Below the pieces are notes generated by a model. It was not told the origin of the DNA, searched no databases, and worked only from the letters and a program-made list of their open reading frames with translations. Position numbers and translations under genes: made by a program. A DNA stretch of 5,571 nucleotides from CANCDA01 sp043757205 (GTDB lineage: Bacteria; Pseudomonadota; Gammaproteobacteria; Burkholderiales; Burkholderiaceae_C): assembly GCA_043757205.1 (NCBI GenBank), contig JAYVPU010000187.1, positions 1 through 5,571 of the forward strand, given 5' to 3'. Below are positions 5,467 to 5,571 of the stretch, one piece after another (position 1 is the first letter of the stretch; each line of letters opens with the position of its first letter).

Positions 5467-5571
5467 ATTTGGCCAGTAGTGTCCCAACGTTCTTCAGAGG
5501 AGAGCGAGCTGATTGGGCTCGAAATCCGGGTCTGAATCCGTTGAGGGTGGGGTAAGTAGTTGATTTATAGG
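5467..5571 (-). promoter_or_regulatory. Upstream region of the FAH-family gene
   Basis: No gene is seen in these 105 bases. On the - strand, TATAAA at 5570-5565 could be a -10 hexamer, but its -35 would lie outside the window and the leader would be about 90 bases long. On the + strand the end reads TTGATTTATAG, which resembles the first bases of the repeat in earP and might be the start of a further copy cut by the window edge. Confidence 0.2.

Noticed and set aside
4618..5535. Long + strand open frame of 305 codons opposite the FAH-family gene
   Set aside because: The protein is rich in His, Val, Gly and Ala, as expected of the antisense of GC-rich codons, and the - strand frame has all FAH motifs.

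Overview
The window looks like a chromosomal segment of a betaproteobacterium, most likely family Comamonadaceae (Rhodoferax/Polaromonas/Acidovorax-like). The reasons are GC-rich coding DNA, an earP-efp pair with an EF-P carrying arginine at position 32, protein sequences that resemble that group, and two copies inside earP of what I recall as a short Comamonadaceae repeat. This placement rests on sequence familiarity, not on a database search.

Left part (1-1061, + strand): two adjacent genes, both apparently broken. The first is a SCO1/SenC-type copper chaperone whose reading frame includes the CxxxCP copper motif but has no start codon in front of it and an in-frame TAA at 78-80. The second is a GlcG/HbpS-type heme-binding protein with a good GGAGG ribosome site and TTG start, split by an apparent one-base deletion near 735-738. 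It ends convergently with sbcB, overlapping it by 34 bases.

Middle (1028-3686): sbcB (exonuclease I, - strand) and earP (EF-P arginine rhamnosyltransferase, + strand) are divergent, separated by 73 bases. That gap is bounded by a mirrored GGCACAAT box placed 6-7 bases before each start codon. earP contains two AT-richer, mutually inverted, imperfect repeats that are translated as part of the protein.

Right part (3687-5571): efp (elongation factor P) follows earP after a 136-base gap. EarP would attach rhamnose to Arg32 of EF-P, which helps ribosomes through polyproline stretches, so the two genes form a modifier-substrate pair. A strong bidirectional hairpin terminator separates efp from a convergent gene on the - strand. 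That gene encodes a fumarylacetoacetate-hydrolase-family protein with a twin-arginine (Tat) signal, an unusual location for this mostly cytoplasmic family.

I see no CRISPR array, tRNA, rRNA, insertion sequence or obvious new multi-gene system. The points most worth a second look are the translated repeats in earP, the paired gene breakage at the left, the symmetric sbcB/earP promoter region and the exported FAH-family enzyme.
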